The position numbers were made by a program, and so were the translations under genes. Under the pieces are notes generated by a model. The model was not told the DNA's origin, did not search any database, and was given only the letters and a program-made list of their open reading frames with translations. Source: Heliorestis convoluta (GTDB lineage: Bacteria > Bacillota > Desulfitobacteriia > Heliobacteriales > Heliobacteriaceae). Taken from it: a DNA stretch of 64,000 nucleotides. Location: assembly GCF_009649955.1 (NCBI RefSeq), contig NZ_CP045875.1:1345501-1409500 (forward strand). Reading direction: 5' to 3'. Shown piece after piece: positions 34,471 through 45,962 of the stretch. Positions within the stretch are counted from its first letter, which is position 1. Every line of letters begins with the position of its first letter.

Positions 34471-35772
34471 TTAGGACATTTCTTCGTACCAAAAGGTAGC
34501 ACCTTGTTGTAGCATCGCTTCTGCCACCTCTGTTTTTTCCATTCGATATAGTAGCAAAGAATAATTTAGGTAGAATCGTCCTGAATCATCGGTGCTATAA
34601 GAATCTTGTTGTAACAAGAGCAATGCTTGTTCATAATAGTTTTCGCTTTCATGGAAAGTTCCTTCTATTTCCGCCAATTCAGCCAAAACCATTAATGCTT
34701 CTAGTTCATGATCCTTAAGAGCTAACACTTCCAACCATGCTTGACGACAATCTTGGAAAATCTGCTGCCTCTTACCTTTTATTTTTTCTTTTTCATTACC
34801 ATAATACCAAGCCAAAAATGCCCTAGCCAAATATAGCGCCAAAAGGCTGTCATTTTTTTGACGCCAGTTGGCTCTTTGCAACCAGTAGACAGCTTTTTCC
34901 CATTGATGTTCCCGAAGGTAGCTTCTTCCTAGAAGAGCCTCCACCTTTGGCTTATCCCAGAGGGACAGGTAGCGATTTCCTTCTTCTAGGATAGGCATCA
35001 AAAAAAAGTCTACTCTACCTTCTTTAAGAGACCATTGGGCCAATGTTTGATAAATGCGCACTTTTTGCTGCTTTGTAAGCAGGGAACAATCTTCCTTCTG
35101 AACCTGTTCACCCAGCCACTGCACGTCTTCTTCAGTTAAATCTTCTTTATAAAAGCGAGCCTTGATCAAACGATCATGACAGCGTCGATGAACTTCCTCT
35201 GCAGAAGGAAAGCGACCTGCTTCCCACAAATAAAAGCCCAGAACTTCCTTCAGATCGTCGCAAAACCAAGAAAACCTGCTAAAGTTCTCATCTTGCATCA
35301 ATAAATCTCGACTGTCATATTGCCATAGCATTTCATCTTGCACATCTATCGCCTTGGCATAATACTTTAGTGCTTCAGGTTCCATGCTATTTTTCTCCTC
35401 ATAGGAAAGAGCCACAGCCCAGATAAGAAAGGGATCATGAGGAAGCAGCTCCAGACTATAACGATACAGGGGCAAATAGCGCCAATCAAGACCTCTGTAG
35501 CCAATATCGCCATGACAACGAAGTAAAAACCAAAGCGGATCGGACCGCTCGGGATCGGCTTTATCAATATAATAAATATCACTACAGTAGTAAGGATCCC
35601 ACAATTCTGTGATGCGGTAAAACCAATCATGATCGCCACGCAAAATGCTCAAAGCCAATGCGATCTTAGCTTCTGTCGCATCTTCATCCCAGCCAACGAA
35701 TTTTGAAGCTAGACCATAGCGTCGCGTTGCTAACAAAAGTTTAAGAGATGGACTGATTTTGTACCGTTCCAT
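34471..35772 (-). CDS. TPR-like repeat protein, function unknown
   Basis: 433 residues built of paired helices with TPR-like spacing, clearest near residues 290-420 (REHQWEKAVYWLQRAN, GTFHESENYYEQALLLL, RFYLNYSLLLYRMEKTEV). Rich in Trp and Tyr in the first half. No signal peptide. No catalytic domain seen. 25 bp downstream of the sirtuin gene on the same strand, so likely co-transcribed with it. Confidence 0.7.
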   Translation of the reverse strand: MERYKISPSLKLLLATRRYGLASKFVGWDEDATEAKIALALSILRGDHDWFYRITELWDPYYCSDIYYIDKADPERSDPLWFLLRCHGDIGYRGLDWRYLPLYRYSLELLPHDPFLIWAVALSYEEKNSMEPEALKYYAKAIDVQDEMLWQYDSRDLLMQDENFSRFSWFCDDLKEVLGFYLWEAGRFPSAEEVHRRCHDRLIKARFYKEDLTEEDVQWLGEQVQKEDCSLLTKQQKVRIYQTLAQWSLKEGRVDFFLMPILEEGNRYLSLWDKPKVEALLGRSYLREHQWEKAVYWLQRANWRQKNDSLLALYLARAFLAWYYGNEKEKIKGKRQQIFQDCRQAWLEVLALKDHELEALMVLAELAEIEGTFHESENYYEQALLLLQQDSYSTDDSGRFYLNYSLLLYRMEKTEVAEAMLQQGATFWYEEMS

Positions 35773-35797
35773 AGGATTTTATCAACTCCAAAGCCTC

Positions 35798-36565
35798 TCA
35801 ATCCCCAGTCTGACTCTTCTGAACAATGACGGGCAAGATTTCTCCTACCTTGGCATGAAAGACATAATCAGCCTCTCTATCGTAAGGTGTTGCTTCTAAA
35901 TTAATAATAACCAGTTTGCTATCATGACGACGATGCTGCAGCAATGTATTAGCTGGTGTCACTGTCAAAGATGTACCGAGACAGAAGATAAGATCCGCCT
36001 GGGCCATCCAGATTTGTGCTTTTCGAAATTCTTGCATATCAAGGGGATCGCCAAAAAGCACAACCTTCGGCTTTAAGATGCCACCACAATCACAAAGAGG
36101 TATCATCTTATTTTCTAGTTTTTCCTTAATGCCATTCATTACTTTGGCGGTTCCACATTTTTGACATACAGCATGCCGCAAATTGCCATGCAGTTCTATA
36201 ACCTGCTTCGATCCAGCTACTTGATGAAGACCATCAATATTTTGCGTAGCAATGCCAACCCACTTGCCCTGTTCATTCTCTAGATCGGCCAGTGCGAGAT
36301 GTCCCTGGTTCGGTTTGATATCAGTCCAAGAGAGAAACAGTTGACTAAAATAGTAATAGAAGCGTTCAGGCTGTCGTGAAAAACAAGATCGTGTGATGGC
36401 TTCACGCACTTCCTCTTTTTGCCAGAGACCATTAGAGCTGCGAAAGTCTGGTATCCCTGACTCCGTAGAAATCCCAGCACCACTTAAAACAGCAATCTTA
36501 GAGGCACTTTGTAAGAAAGCCGCACAAGCTTCTATCTCTTGCTCCCGATTGAATGGATAAGACAT
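35798..36565 (-). CDS. Sir2-family NAD-dependent protein deacylase
   Basis: GAGISTESGIPDFRS, TQNIDGLHQVAG and the catalytic His in IELHGNLRH; zinc knuckle C-x2-C (CQKCG) paired with CDCGG; GTSLTVTPAN and INLEATPYD near the end. 255 residues. Removes acetyl or acyl groups from lysines using NAD. ATG at 36565 with AGGTG-type site. First gene of a pair with the TPR-like protein. Confidence 0.94.
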   Translation of the reverse strand: MSYPFNREQEIEACAAFLQSASKIAVLSGAGISTESGIPDFRSSNGLWQKEEVREAITRSCFSRQPERFYYYFSQLFLSWTDIKPNQGHLALADLENEQGKWVGIATQNIDGLHQVAGSKQVIELHGNLRHAVCQKCGTAKVMNGIKEKLENKMIPLCDCGGILKPKVVLFGDPLDMQEFRKAQIWMAQADLIFCLGTSLTVTPANTLLQHRRHDSKLVIINLEATPYDREADYVFHAKVGEILPVIVQKSQTGD

Positions 36566-36614
36566 ACCCTTTCACCTCCATCCAGAATACCAAAAAGACC
36601 TTGTCACCCTTCTC

Positions 36615-37574
36615 TTAACCTTTCGAGCGCAACCGCAGCCTCTTTTTTCCATTTTGTTCTGGAACGAACACTTGTAAGGCACGAGGCAGAACTCCTATGT
36701 CCCAGGGTAGGGGTGGCCCTATCTCACCATCAAGATCCGTTTCCATGCTTTCAGGTCCCTGTAATAGATAACGTTGTGCTTGATGATACTTCACCAGGGG
36801 AGAACGAACATGGTCACCTTGTAGAACACTTAGAAAGAGTCCAACAAATTCACTGATGGAACAAGATCGAAAAACGACCAAATCAAGCAAAGCATCATCA
36901 ATTTGTGCTTGAGGCGCCAATTGCGAAAAGCTGCCTGCTCCAGCACTGTTGAGTACCAGAAATAATAAGGTATCGCCTTCGTAAATCTTCTCACCGGAAG
37001 GCAATTGCACCTGCAAAGGAAAAGGACGAAATTCTGGCAACTGCTCAAGTGCCTTTAGATAGTAAGCAAATTTCCCCAATTCCTGCTTTAAAGCTTGATC
37101 CACTTTATGAGAAACGTCTGTCAACAAGCCTCCGCTGGCAACATTCAAAAAGTAACGACCGGCAAGAGCGCCTATATCAATCTTTTTTTTCTTACCTTTA
37201 ACAATAATATCACAGCAAGTTTCCACATCTTTGGGAATGGATAAGTAAGAAGCTAGATCATTGGCTGTTCCTGCTGGTATAATACCTAGGGTCGGAAGGG
37301 GTCTCCCTTCTTCGACGAGTGAGACGAGACCGTTCATGACTTGATGAAGTGTACCATCGCCACCGACAGCCACAACAGCAGAGCAACCTTCATCGATAGC
37401 ATGGTGCGCTTCTGCCACAGTGAGCTCCGCCTTTCCTTCCGTTCGATAGGTGAGAACTTGCCATCCCCCACTTTGAAGAATGCGAACGGCCAGATCCAAT
37501 CGTGTTCGAAAAGCAGCCGAACCAGCCTCTGGATTATAAATGAGCTTCAACCGTTTTCTAGCTTGATATTGCAC
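36615..37574 (-). CDS. YegS/BmrU-type diacylglycerol (lipid) kinase
   Basis: DAGK catalytic domain: RLKLIYNPEAGS at the start, VVAVGGDGTLHQVMNGL with the nucleotide loop, LGIIPAGTANDLA, and a C-terminal SMETDLDGEIG block. Phosphorylates a lipid such as diacylglycerol. The GTG at 37574 has AAAGGGGGG at seven bases and removes a long unlikely N-terminus, giving 319 residues, normal for the family. Confidence 0.92.
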   Translation of the reverse strand: MQYQARKRLKLIYNPEAGSAAFRTRLDLAVRILQSGGWQVLTYRTEGKAELTVAEAHHAIDEGCSAVVAVGGDGTLHQVMNGLVSLVEEGRPLPTLGIIPAGTANDLASYLSIPKDVETCCDIIVKGKKKKIDIGALAGRYFLNVASGGLLTDVSHKVDQALKQELGKFAYYLKALEQLPEFRPFPLQVQLPSGEKIYEGDTLLFLVLNSAGAGSFSQLAPQAQIDDALLDLVVFRSCSISEFVGLFLSVLQGDHVRSPLVKYHQAQRYLLQGPESMETDLDGEIGPPLPWDIGVLPRALQVFVPEQNGKKRLRLRSKG

Positions 37575-37650
37575 CTTTTTCCCCCCTTTAAAATTATACG
37601 TCATCTTTGCAGAATAACCAAATGCAGGTGGAAGATAAAAGAAAAAATTC

Positions 37651-37679
37651 TTGGCAAAATTAAAGACTTTGCGTATAAT
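37651..37679 (+). promoter_or_regulatory. Consensus promoter of the zinc-ribbon gene
   Basis: TTGGCA (37651-37656), 17-bp spacer, TATAAT (37674-37679). The start is expected near 37686, leaving a 150-nt leader before the ATG at 37837. Within it GTCCGGG (near 37750) can pair with CCCGGAC (near 37787). Confidence 0.7.
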
Positions 37680-37836
37680 GGTATTAGCCACGGTTCGGAG
37701 GATAAACCTTCCATGTAAAGTCAACCCGTTCTATTATCGGCGTCTTTGTCCGGGGAATGATTGGTTGCTTTCGTTATAGGTAAGGCCCGGACCAAGATAT
37801 CATTTTTCTCCGATTGGAAAGGACGGGATCTTTTTA

Positions 37837-38133
37837 ATGTTCCAAGATCGTACCCTAGGTTGTAAGGAATGTGGAGTAGACTTTTTGTTCACAGCTCGAG
37901 AGCAAGAATTTTATGCTGAAAAGGGCTTCCAGAACGATCCTTCTCGTTGCCCCGACTGTCGCGCTGCGCGCAAGCGTCGCATGGCTGAAAACGGTGACGT
38001 TCGCCCTCAACGTGAAATGCACGAAGTCGTCTGTTCTTCTTGCGGTGTAGATACGACGGTTCCTTTTAAACCAACGGGACAGCGCCCCGTATATTGTCGT
38101 GACTGCTTTCAAGCACAACGTGCTGCCTATTAA
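37837..38133 (+). CDS. Double zinc-ribbon protein
   Basis: 98 residues with two treble-clef-like zinc sites: CKECG...CPDCRAARK and CSSCG...CRDCFQAQR. The first half (DFLFTAREQEFYAEKGF) is the typical Clostridia zinc-ribbon family found with Cys-x2-Cys and basic tail. Probably nucleic-acid or ribosome associated, but function is unknown. Own promoter and terminator, short and likely highly expressed. Confidence 0.87.
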   Translation: MFQDRTLGCKECGVDFLFTAREQEFYAEKGFQNDPSRCPDCRAARKRRMAENGDVRPQREMHEVVCSSCGVDTTVPFKPTGQRPVYCRDCFQAQRAAY

Positions 38134-38152
38134 TTATTAAGATATTTGATAA

Positions 38153-38190
38153 GGTATCGGGGATCAATCCCGATGCCTTTTTCTATTTTT
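38153..38190 (+). terminator. Terminator of the zinc-ribbon gene
   Basis: GGTATCGGG pairs with CCCGATGCC (one G-U) around a 7-nt loop, followed by TTTTTCTATTTTT. It excludes any ABC-gene start before 38190. Confidence 0.8.
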
Positions 38191-38211
38191 AAGGTAGGTG
38201 ATAGACCGATT

Positions 38212-38979
38212 ATGTCAACACCAGCTCCTTATCGCACAATAAGCTTTTCCCGTTCCTTATTACAATGGTCTCAATTATCCCTTACATTGCCTTCCGAACA
38301 AAAAAACGAAAATGAAAGAAGGATTCTGCAAAACTTACAAGGCCTTGTCTCCGGTGGTGAAATTGTTGCCTTGCTCGGCCCTTCTGGTTCGGGCAAAAGC
38401 ACTTTATTAAAAATGTTCAATCGCCTTTTAGAGCCAACGACAGGCACAATCTTTTATCAAGGGCAGAAAATCGAAGAGATGGCTGTCACAGAATTACGCA
38501 GACAAGTCGCTTACATCAGTCAACAACCCTATTTGTTCCCCGGGACGGTAGCCGACAATCTAGCCTATGGCGCCGATCTATGGAATTTATCTTATGACGG
38601 CGAAAAATGGCTAGAAAAAGTCAACCTGTCGCCGACCCTTCTTTTACAGTCAGGAGAGAACCTCTCAGGGGGAGAAAGGCAACGTCTGGCCCTAGCTCGC
38701 TCTTTACTACTTGAGCCGACTTTGTTATTGCTCGATGAGCCGACAGCTGCTTTAGATATTCATAGTACAGCTATCATTGAAGGCTTAATTAAAGGATGGC
38801 TCCATCAAGATAGAGCCGTTTTATGGGTTACCCACGATCCAGGTCAAGCCAAGCGCGTGGCTCATCGAATTTTACTCTTAGCAGAAGGCACATTACAGTG
38901 CGATTTATCTACAGAAGTATTTTTCTCACCACAAGCGCCTGAGGTTGTGCAATCATTTCTGACCGTAAAGGAGAAGTGA
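38212..38979 (+). CDS. fetA: ABC transporter ATP-binding protein, FetA-like
   Basis: Walker A GPSGSGKST, Q-loop AYISQQPYLFPG, signature LSGGERQRLALARSL, Walker B LLLLDEPTAALD, H-loop WVTHDPGQAKR. Adjacent UPF0014 permease identifies it as the iron-export type FetAB (YbbLM). ATG at 38212 follows an AAGGTAGGTG site and comes after the upstream terminator; the frame before it belongs to that hairpin. Overlaps the start region of the permease gene. Confidence 0.87.
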   Translation: MSTPAPYRTISFSRSLLQWSQLSLTLPSEQKNENERRILQNLQGLVSGGEIVALLGPSGSGKSTLLKMFNRLLEPTTGTIFYQGQKIEEMAVTELRRQVAYISQQPYLFPGTVADNLAYGADLWNLSYDGEKWLEKVNLSPTLLLQSGENLSGGERQRLALARSLLLEPTLLLLDEPTAALDIHSTAIIEGLIKGWLHQDRAVLWVTHDPGQAKRVAHRILLLAEGTLQCDLSTEVFFSPQAPEVVQSFLTVKEK

Positions 38980-38981
38980 GC

Positions 38982-39752
38982 GTGAGTCCTTTTCTTCTTG
39001 TTATGAGTCTCTCTTTTATTGCGATCGCTTTGTTCATTTCCTACAAAGAAAAGTTGGCATTAGAAAAAGATCTATTTATTGGGACAATACGAGCATTTAT
39101 TCAACTTTTTATTATCGGTTTCCTATTACAACTGATTTTTGATCTGCGTTCTATAACAGGGATGGTGCTCATCATCGTCGTGATGATTGCTGTGGCTGGA
39201 CAAAATGCTGCCCAGAAATCAAATTATCTTCCTCGTACCAAAGCAATGGTTTCTATTGTGGGAGCTCTTTTGCTTGCTGAAGTCCTAACCATGGGTTTGC
39301 TTTTAATCATGAATATTATACCATCAGAACCTCAATATATTATTCCGATTAGTGGCATGATTATAGGCAATGCCATGGTTGCAGCAGGTCTTACCATTAA
39401 TCGACTACAAGCTGAATTGGCCGCGCAGAAAGGGCAAGTCCTAACGGCTCTTTCACTAGGTGCAACATCACGTCAAGCTGCTACATTATCGATTAAAAAG
39501 GCCCTCCGGGCAGGTATGAGCCCCTCGATAGATGGTATGAAAACAATTGGACTGGTACAATTACCAGGGATGATGACAGGTTTAATCATCGCTGGCGCAA
39601 GTCCTATGGAAGCAGTAAAGTATCAAATCTTAATTACACTCGTTATTACAGCTTCTACAGCCATCTCGAGTATCACTGTTGCTTTACGTTGTTATAAACC
39701 CTTTTTTACGAAACAACATCAACTTTCTCTATACTATCCAAAAAATGAGTAA
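38982..39752 (+). CDS. fetB: UPF0014 permease, FetB-like
   Basis: Six to seven hydrophobic helices; family motifs EKDLFIGTIRAFIQLFIIGF, PISGMIIGNAMVAAGLTINR, SPSIDGMKTIGLVQLPGMMTGLI split by short loops, and GASPMEAVKYQI. Works with FetA to export iron and relieve peroxide stress in E. coli (knowledge). GTG at 38982 lies eight bases after AAGGAG; the in-frame GTG at 38976 is too close to it. Confidence 0.88.
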   Translation: MSPFLLVMSLSFIAIALFISYKEKLALEKDLFIGTIRAFIQLFIIGFLLQLIFDLRSITGMVLIIVVMIAVAGQNAAQKSNYLPRTKAMVSIVGALLLAEVLTMGLLLIMNIIPSEPQYIIPISGMIIGNAMVAAGLTINRLQAELAAQKGQVLTALSLGATSRQAATLSIKKALRAGMSPSIDGMKTIGLVQLPGMMTGLIIAGASPMEAVKYQILITLVITASTAISSITVALRCYKPFFTKQHQLSLYYPKNE

Positions 39753-39848
39753 TTTTTTTAATGTTTATATAGCAAAATAGTTTTAGCTTGTAACAAAACG
39801 TTGTATACTATAATCAATAAGATTATAGTAAAGGACGGTTTGATAAAA

Positions 39849-40694
39849 GTGCGTCACAAAGAAACTTTAACAGCGCAAGAAAAAGCTTTACAAGAACTTG
39901 ATGCTGAATATCTCCGCTATCGCAAAGCCATTGAATTTGCTTTTATGACGGCTGAAACAATGGTCGAAAACGCTTTAAGACCTGTTATGGCAGAAATTTC
40001 TTCCCTTCGTCAAGTTGTAGAAAGCAAACTTCCCCAAGAAAAAGACACTGTAATTCGCGTTGAAGTCGCCACTGAGAAAGAAGAAAGCCCCGCTGAAAGA
40101 ATGAATTCGGAGTTAGAAGCCTGTTCTACTTGTAATGTAGAAACCTCTGTGAACGCCTTCTCTTCTTTTTCTTCACCCGTTGAGCCTAGCTTTGAGCAGG
40201 ATGAAGCAACAGATGTAGTACATCAAGAAAGACCTCTTCACGTTGTCGTGAATGTTCCAGAATCGAATCAAGTGATAACTCCACTAGAAGTAGTCTCAAA
40301 AGATGTGGAAGCTCCCTTAGAAACCACTCCCCCTGCAGAGAAAAAGAGCACCCGAGGACGTAAGAAAAAAGTCCAGACAGCAGAAGTTGCTGAATTAGAA
40401 ATGAAAAGCCCACGCATTCGCTGGGGTAGCACGGAAGAGGAAGTAAAAAAGACTGTCTTTGAAAAATTAAATGATTTAGAAAACCAAGGACTTGAGATCA
40501 GTGTTAATAACATAAAAAGCCACTACGCCAGCATGATGCGCTATATTTATGGCAAAGAGGCTATCTTTAAAGGAATCGGCGCACTCCTAGATGAGTATGA
40601 AGACTACAAGCAACCACTCGCTTCTTCGAACGATACAGAACGCTTGACCAGTGTTCAAGCAGAAGAAGAAAGCTCTATCGCAGATAAAGAATAA
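39849..40694 (+). CDS. Hypothetical acidic protein with AT-hook-like motif
   Basis: About 281 residues. N-terminal coiled helices (EKALQELDAEYLRYRKAIEF), a long low-complexity acidic/Ser-rich middle, a basic TRGRKKK patch like an AT-hook (near residue 180), and a compact C-terminal domain (TVFEKLNDLENQGLEISVN, SHYASMMRYIYGKEAIFKG) that looks conserved but that I cannot name. A -10-like TATAAT at 39810-39815 rules out the earliest in-frame starts; TTG 39840 is an alternative. May be a DNA-associated protein; inference only. Confidence 0.6.
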   Translation: MRHKETLTAQEKALQELDAEYLRYRKAIEFAFMTAETMVENALRPVMAEISSLRQVVESKLPQEKDTVIRVEVATEKEESPAERMNSELEACSTCNVETSVNAFSSFSSPVEPSFEQDEATDVVHQERPLHVVVNVPESNQVITPLEVVSKDVEAPLETTPPAEKKSTRGRKKKVQTAEVAELEMKSPRIRWGSTEEEVKKTVFEKLNDLENQGLEISVNNIKSHYASMMRYIYGKEAIFKGIGALLDEYEDYKQPLASSNDTERLTSVQAEEESSIADKE

Positions 40695-40767
40695 GGGTCG
40701 CCAAGTCCTGCCAATATTAAGTGCTCTAACGCGCTGTCTATTGCTAGCGCCAGTTGTCTCTTTTATT

Positions 40768-40814
40768 ATTATGAAAAGCCCTTTCGGCCACAAACCGAAA
40801 GGGCTTTTCATAAT
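40768..40814. terminator. 20-bp perfect bidirectional terminator
   Basis: ATTATGAAAAGCCCTTTCGG (40768-40787) pairs perfectly with 40795-40814 around a 7-nt loop, followed by TTTT. It separates the hypothetical gene from katG. Confidence 0.85.
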
Positions 40815-40906
40815 TTTCCTATAGAAGCTAAAAAACTCAAATCTACTTTTTCGTGTTCTTTGGAGTGGTGGCATGACTCTAGTTCAAGTATCTAAGACTG
40901 TTATGA

Positions 40907-43438
<2,532 letters not shown>

Positions 43439-45073
43439 TTGACCATGTTCTGTAACCAATGTGAACAAACAGCAAAGGGCACAGGCTGTACTGTCGTTGG
43501 TGTCTGTGGCAAGAAGCCTACCGTAGCGGCACTACAAGATCTCTTACTTTATGCACTGAAAGGCCTGGCCATTTTCGCCCATGAAGGACGCAAGCAAGGT
43601 ATTATCGATGAAGAGGTAAACCTATTTACGTACCAAGCTCTTTTCTCAACTGTTACAAATGTAAACTTTGATGAACAACGACTTCAAGATCTGATCACTC
43701 AAGCCATTACCCTACGTGAAAAATTAAAGTCACAATTGGTAGGCCAAGGCGGAAAGATTACTTCTGCTGACCCTGCTGTAGCTTTTCAACCTGCTTCAGA
43801 CCTCGATGCACTGGTGGAACAAGGCCAAGCGGTCGGTCTTCTCACTGACAAAGAGGCAACCGAGGATATACAGTCTCTGCAATTAACAATGCTCTATGGC
43901 ATGAAAGGCTTAGCGGCTTACGCAGACCACGCTTACATCCTTGGCAAAAGCGATGACCGCGTCGCCGCCTACCTGCAAAAGGCTCTGGCATCCATTGGTG
44001 ACAATAATCTAACGCTGCAAGATTGGATTGGGCTAACCTTACAATGCGGAGAAATCAACTACCTAGCCATGGAACTCTTAGACAGCGCCAATACAGAAGC
44101 CTACGGACATCCTGTGCCAACAGCTGTTCCACTAGGCCATAAAAAAGGAAAAGCCATTCTCGTATCAGGTCATGACCTAAAAGATCTAGAAGAGCTTCTC
44201 AAGCAAACAGAAGGCAAAGGAATCTATATTTATACACACGGGGAAATGCTACCAACTCATGGTTATCCTTTTCTGAAGAAATACAGTCATTTTTACGGTC
44301 ATTATGGAACAGCCTGGCAAAATCAAAAGAAAGAGTTCAAAGATTTTCCCGGTGCCATTTTAATGACAACTAACTGTATTCAAGAGCCACAAGATCTTTA
44401 TAAAGATAATATCTTCACTTCTGGTTTAGTCGCTTGGCCTGGCGTCAACCATGTAAGCAAAGGTGACTTTTCACCTCTTATAGAAAAAGCCTTGGGTCTT
44501 CCAGGTTTTACTGAAGACGAAGAGAAAGGCCAAGTGCTTACAGGCTTTGCTCGCAACTCTATCTTAAACGTAGCAGATGCGGTCATTGAAGCTGTCAAAA
44601 AAGGCGCTATTAAACACTTCTTCTTAGTCGGTGGCTGTGATGGTGCCAAACCTGGCCGCAGCTATTATACAGATTTTGTTGAAAAAGCACCCAAAGACAC
44701 GGTTATACTAACACTAGCCTGTGGAAAGTTTCGCTTCTTTGATCGGCAGCTTGGCGACATCGGTGGCATTCCTCGCCTGCTTGATGTAGGACAGTGTAAC
44801 GACGCCTACTCGGCCATTCAAGTTGCCGTAGCTCTATCGAAAGCTTTTGACTGTGAAGTCAACGACTTGCCTCTTTCCCTTGTACTTTCCTGGTATGAAC
44901 AAAAAGCCGTAGCTATTCTACTTACTCTGCTCCATCTAGGCATTAAGAACATACGCATTGGCCCCTCTTTACCAGCTTTTATCACGCCCAATGTGTTACA
45001 AGTTCTCGTGGATAATTTTAACATCAAACCGATTTCTACCGTTGAAGAAGACTTGGCAGCGATCTTAAGCTAA
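43439..45073 (+). CDS. hcp: Hybrid-cluster protein (hydroxylamine reductase)
   Basis: 544 residues. N-terminal [4Fe-4S] Cys set CNQCEQTAKGTGC...GVC; later hybrid-cluster ligands in VSGHDLKDLEELL, THGEMLPTHGYP, NCIQEP, VGGCDGAKPGRSYY and TLACGKFRF. Reduces hydroxylamine in vitro and acts as a nitric-oxide reductase in vivo. TTG at 43439 lies eight bases after AAGGAGG and is the better-placed start; ATG at 43445 is the other choice. Short N-terminal Cys spacing is the class found in strict anaerobes. Upstream inverted repeat suggests regulation. Confidence 0.96.
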   Translation: MTMFCNQCEQTAKGTGCTVVGVCGKKPTVAALQDLLLYALKGLAIFAHEGRKQGIIDEEVNLFTYQALFSTVTNVNFDEQRLQDLITQAITLREKLKSQLVGQGGKITSADPAVAFQPASDLDALVEQGQAVGLLTDKEATEDIQSLQLTMLYGMKGLAAYADHAYILGKSDDRVAAYLQKALASIGDNNLTLQDWIGLTLQCGEINYLAMELLDSANTEAYGHPVPTAVPLGHKKGKAILVSGHDLKDLEELLKQTEGKGIYIYTHGEMLPTHGYPFLKKYSHFYGHYGTAWQNQKKEFKDFPGAILMTTNCIQEPQDLYKDNIFTSGLVAWPGVNHVSKGDFSPLIEKALGLPGFTEDEEKGQVLTGFARNSILNVADAVIEAVKKGAIKHFFLVGGCDGAKPGRSYYTDFVEKAPKDTVILTLACGKFRFFDRQLGDIGGIPRLLDVGQCNDAYSAIQVAVALSKAFDCEVNDLPLSLVLSWYEQKAVAILLTLLHLGIKNIRIGPSLPAFITPNVLQVLVDNFNIKPISTVEEDLAAILS

Positions 45074-45093
45074 ATCAATCGTCAAAGCAAAGC

Positions 45094-45278
45094 CTGACAG
45101 AGGTAATAACCCTCAGTCAGACAAGGGTTTCCAAGCATTAGAACCTCTGGTAGCAAAGCCGCCAGAAAAGTTCAATGCTCGGAAACCCTTTCTTTATAGA
45201 CATTTTCTACAACCTTACTTTTTCCGCTAATGGCTTAGTAGGTGGCAAGGCAAGCTAAGCGAAGTGTCCCTTTGCCAC
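45094..45278. repeat. rlmD-flank repeat, copy 1
   Basis: Core hairpin 45123-45190: AAGGGTTTCC pairs with GGAAACCCTT, with inner GAAC/GTTC and CTGG/CCAG pairs. A second hairpin, GGTGGCAAG...CTTTGCCAC, follows at 45241-45277, shared with copy 3. The rlmD end is only traceable as CCTTACTTTTTCC. It probably also serves as hcp terminator. Confidence 0.8.
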
Positions 45279-45815
45279 TTAAAATCTTAATGATTCATCT
45301 AGCATTGAATTTGCAGCTTTGTACTCTTCCTGACTTGCCTGATACTTCTTTTCTTTAGGCGGGAATGATTTGTCAAATTCTTCAACCTCTTCTTCATTCA
45401 CATCGAACAGGTCTGAAAAAGCTGCATAACCGGATATATTATCCAGCGCTCCCTCGTAAAGAGGCAAAACTAACAGACCTTTATAGAACTCTCCATCAGG
45501 CATGGAGATATTATATTTCTTGCCACCTAAAAATCCGTATGGCTCATAATGATATGGATATCCCAGTGTTAGAATTGCTCGATATCCCATTTCTTTAGCA
45601 ACTTCAATAGAGTGAGTAATGAGCTCTTTTCCAAGGCCCTCTCTATGGAACTCCGGAGAAATGAAAACAGGTCCAAAACTAATTGTTTTATACTCTTTAT
45701 TATCCTCTGATACTATTTTTGAATGCGTATAAAAAATACCGCCTTCGACTTGACCGAAAGGAAAATCTTCTTTCCTAGCTTGATCAAGCAACTGGGTAAA
45801 CTTACGCTCCTGCAT
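45279..45815 (-). CDS. GNAT N-acetyltransferase, short N-terminus
   Basis: GNAT core: ISFGPVFISPEFHREGLGKEL (acetyl-CoA loop R/Q-x-x-G-x-G/A type), then GYRAILTLGYPYHYEPYGF and a YhbS-like C-terminal lobe (PDGEFYKGLLVLPLYEGAL). Relatives carry about 40-60 more residues before ILYTHSKI-type strands; here the gene starts with its own AAGGAGG site at the ATG 45815, so the start of the fold appears shortened or replaced. Ends directly at repeat copy 1. Confidence 0.75.
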   Translation of the reverse strand: MQERKFTQLLDQARKEDFPFGQVEGGIFYTHSKIVSEDNKEYKTISFGPVFISPEFHREGLGKELITHSIEVAKEMGYRAILTLGYPYHYEPYGFLGGKKYNISMPDGEFYKGLLVLPLYEGALDNISGYAAFSDLFDVNEEEVEEFDKSFPPKEKKYQASQEEYKAANSMLDESLRF

Positions 45816-45892
45816 CTTTATCCTCCTTCCTTAGATAAAAAAACAGACCGACCGAAGATATGTTTTTAGGTAAAATGTAAGATTCCTTTTTT

Positions 45893-45925
45893 AGCTAGCT
45901 GTTGTGGTCACAGCTAGCTTTTTTT
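45893..45925 (+). terminator. AGCTAGCTG hairpin with T-run
   Basis: AGCTAGCTG pairs with CAGCTAGCT and seven T follow on the plus strand, although both flanking genes are on the minus strand. May be left from a lost gene. Confidence 0.5.
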
Positions 45926-45962
45926 CAAGTTGGCAGGTAAAATCTTCTTGAGAAAATTCTAT

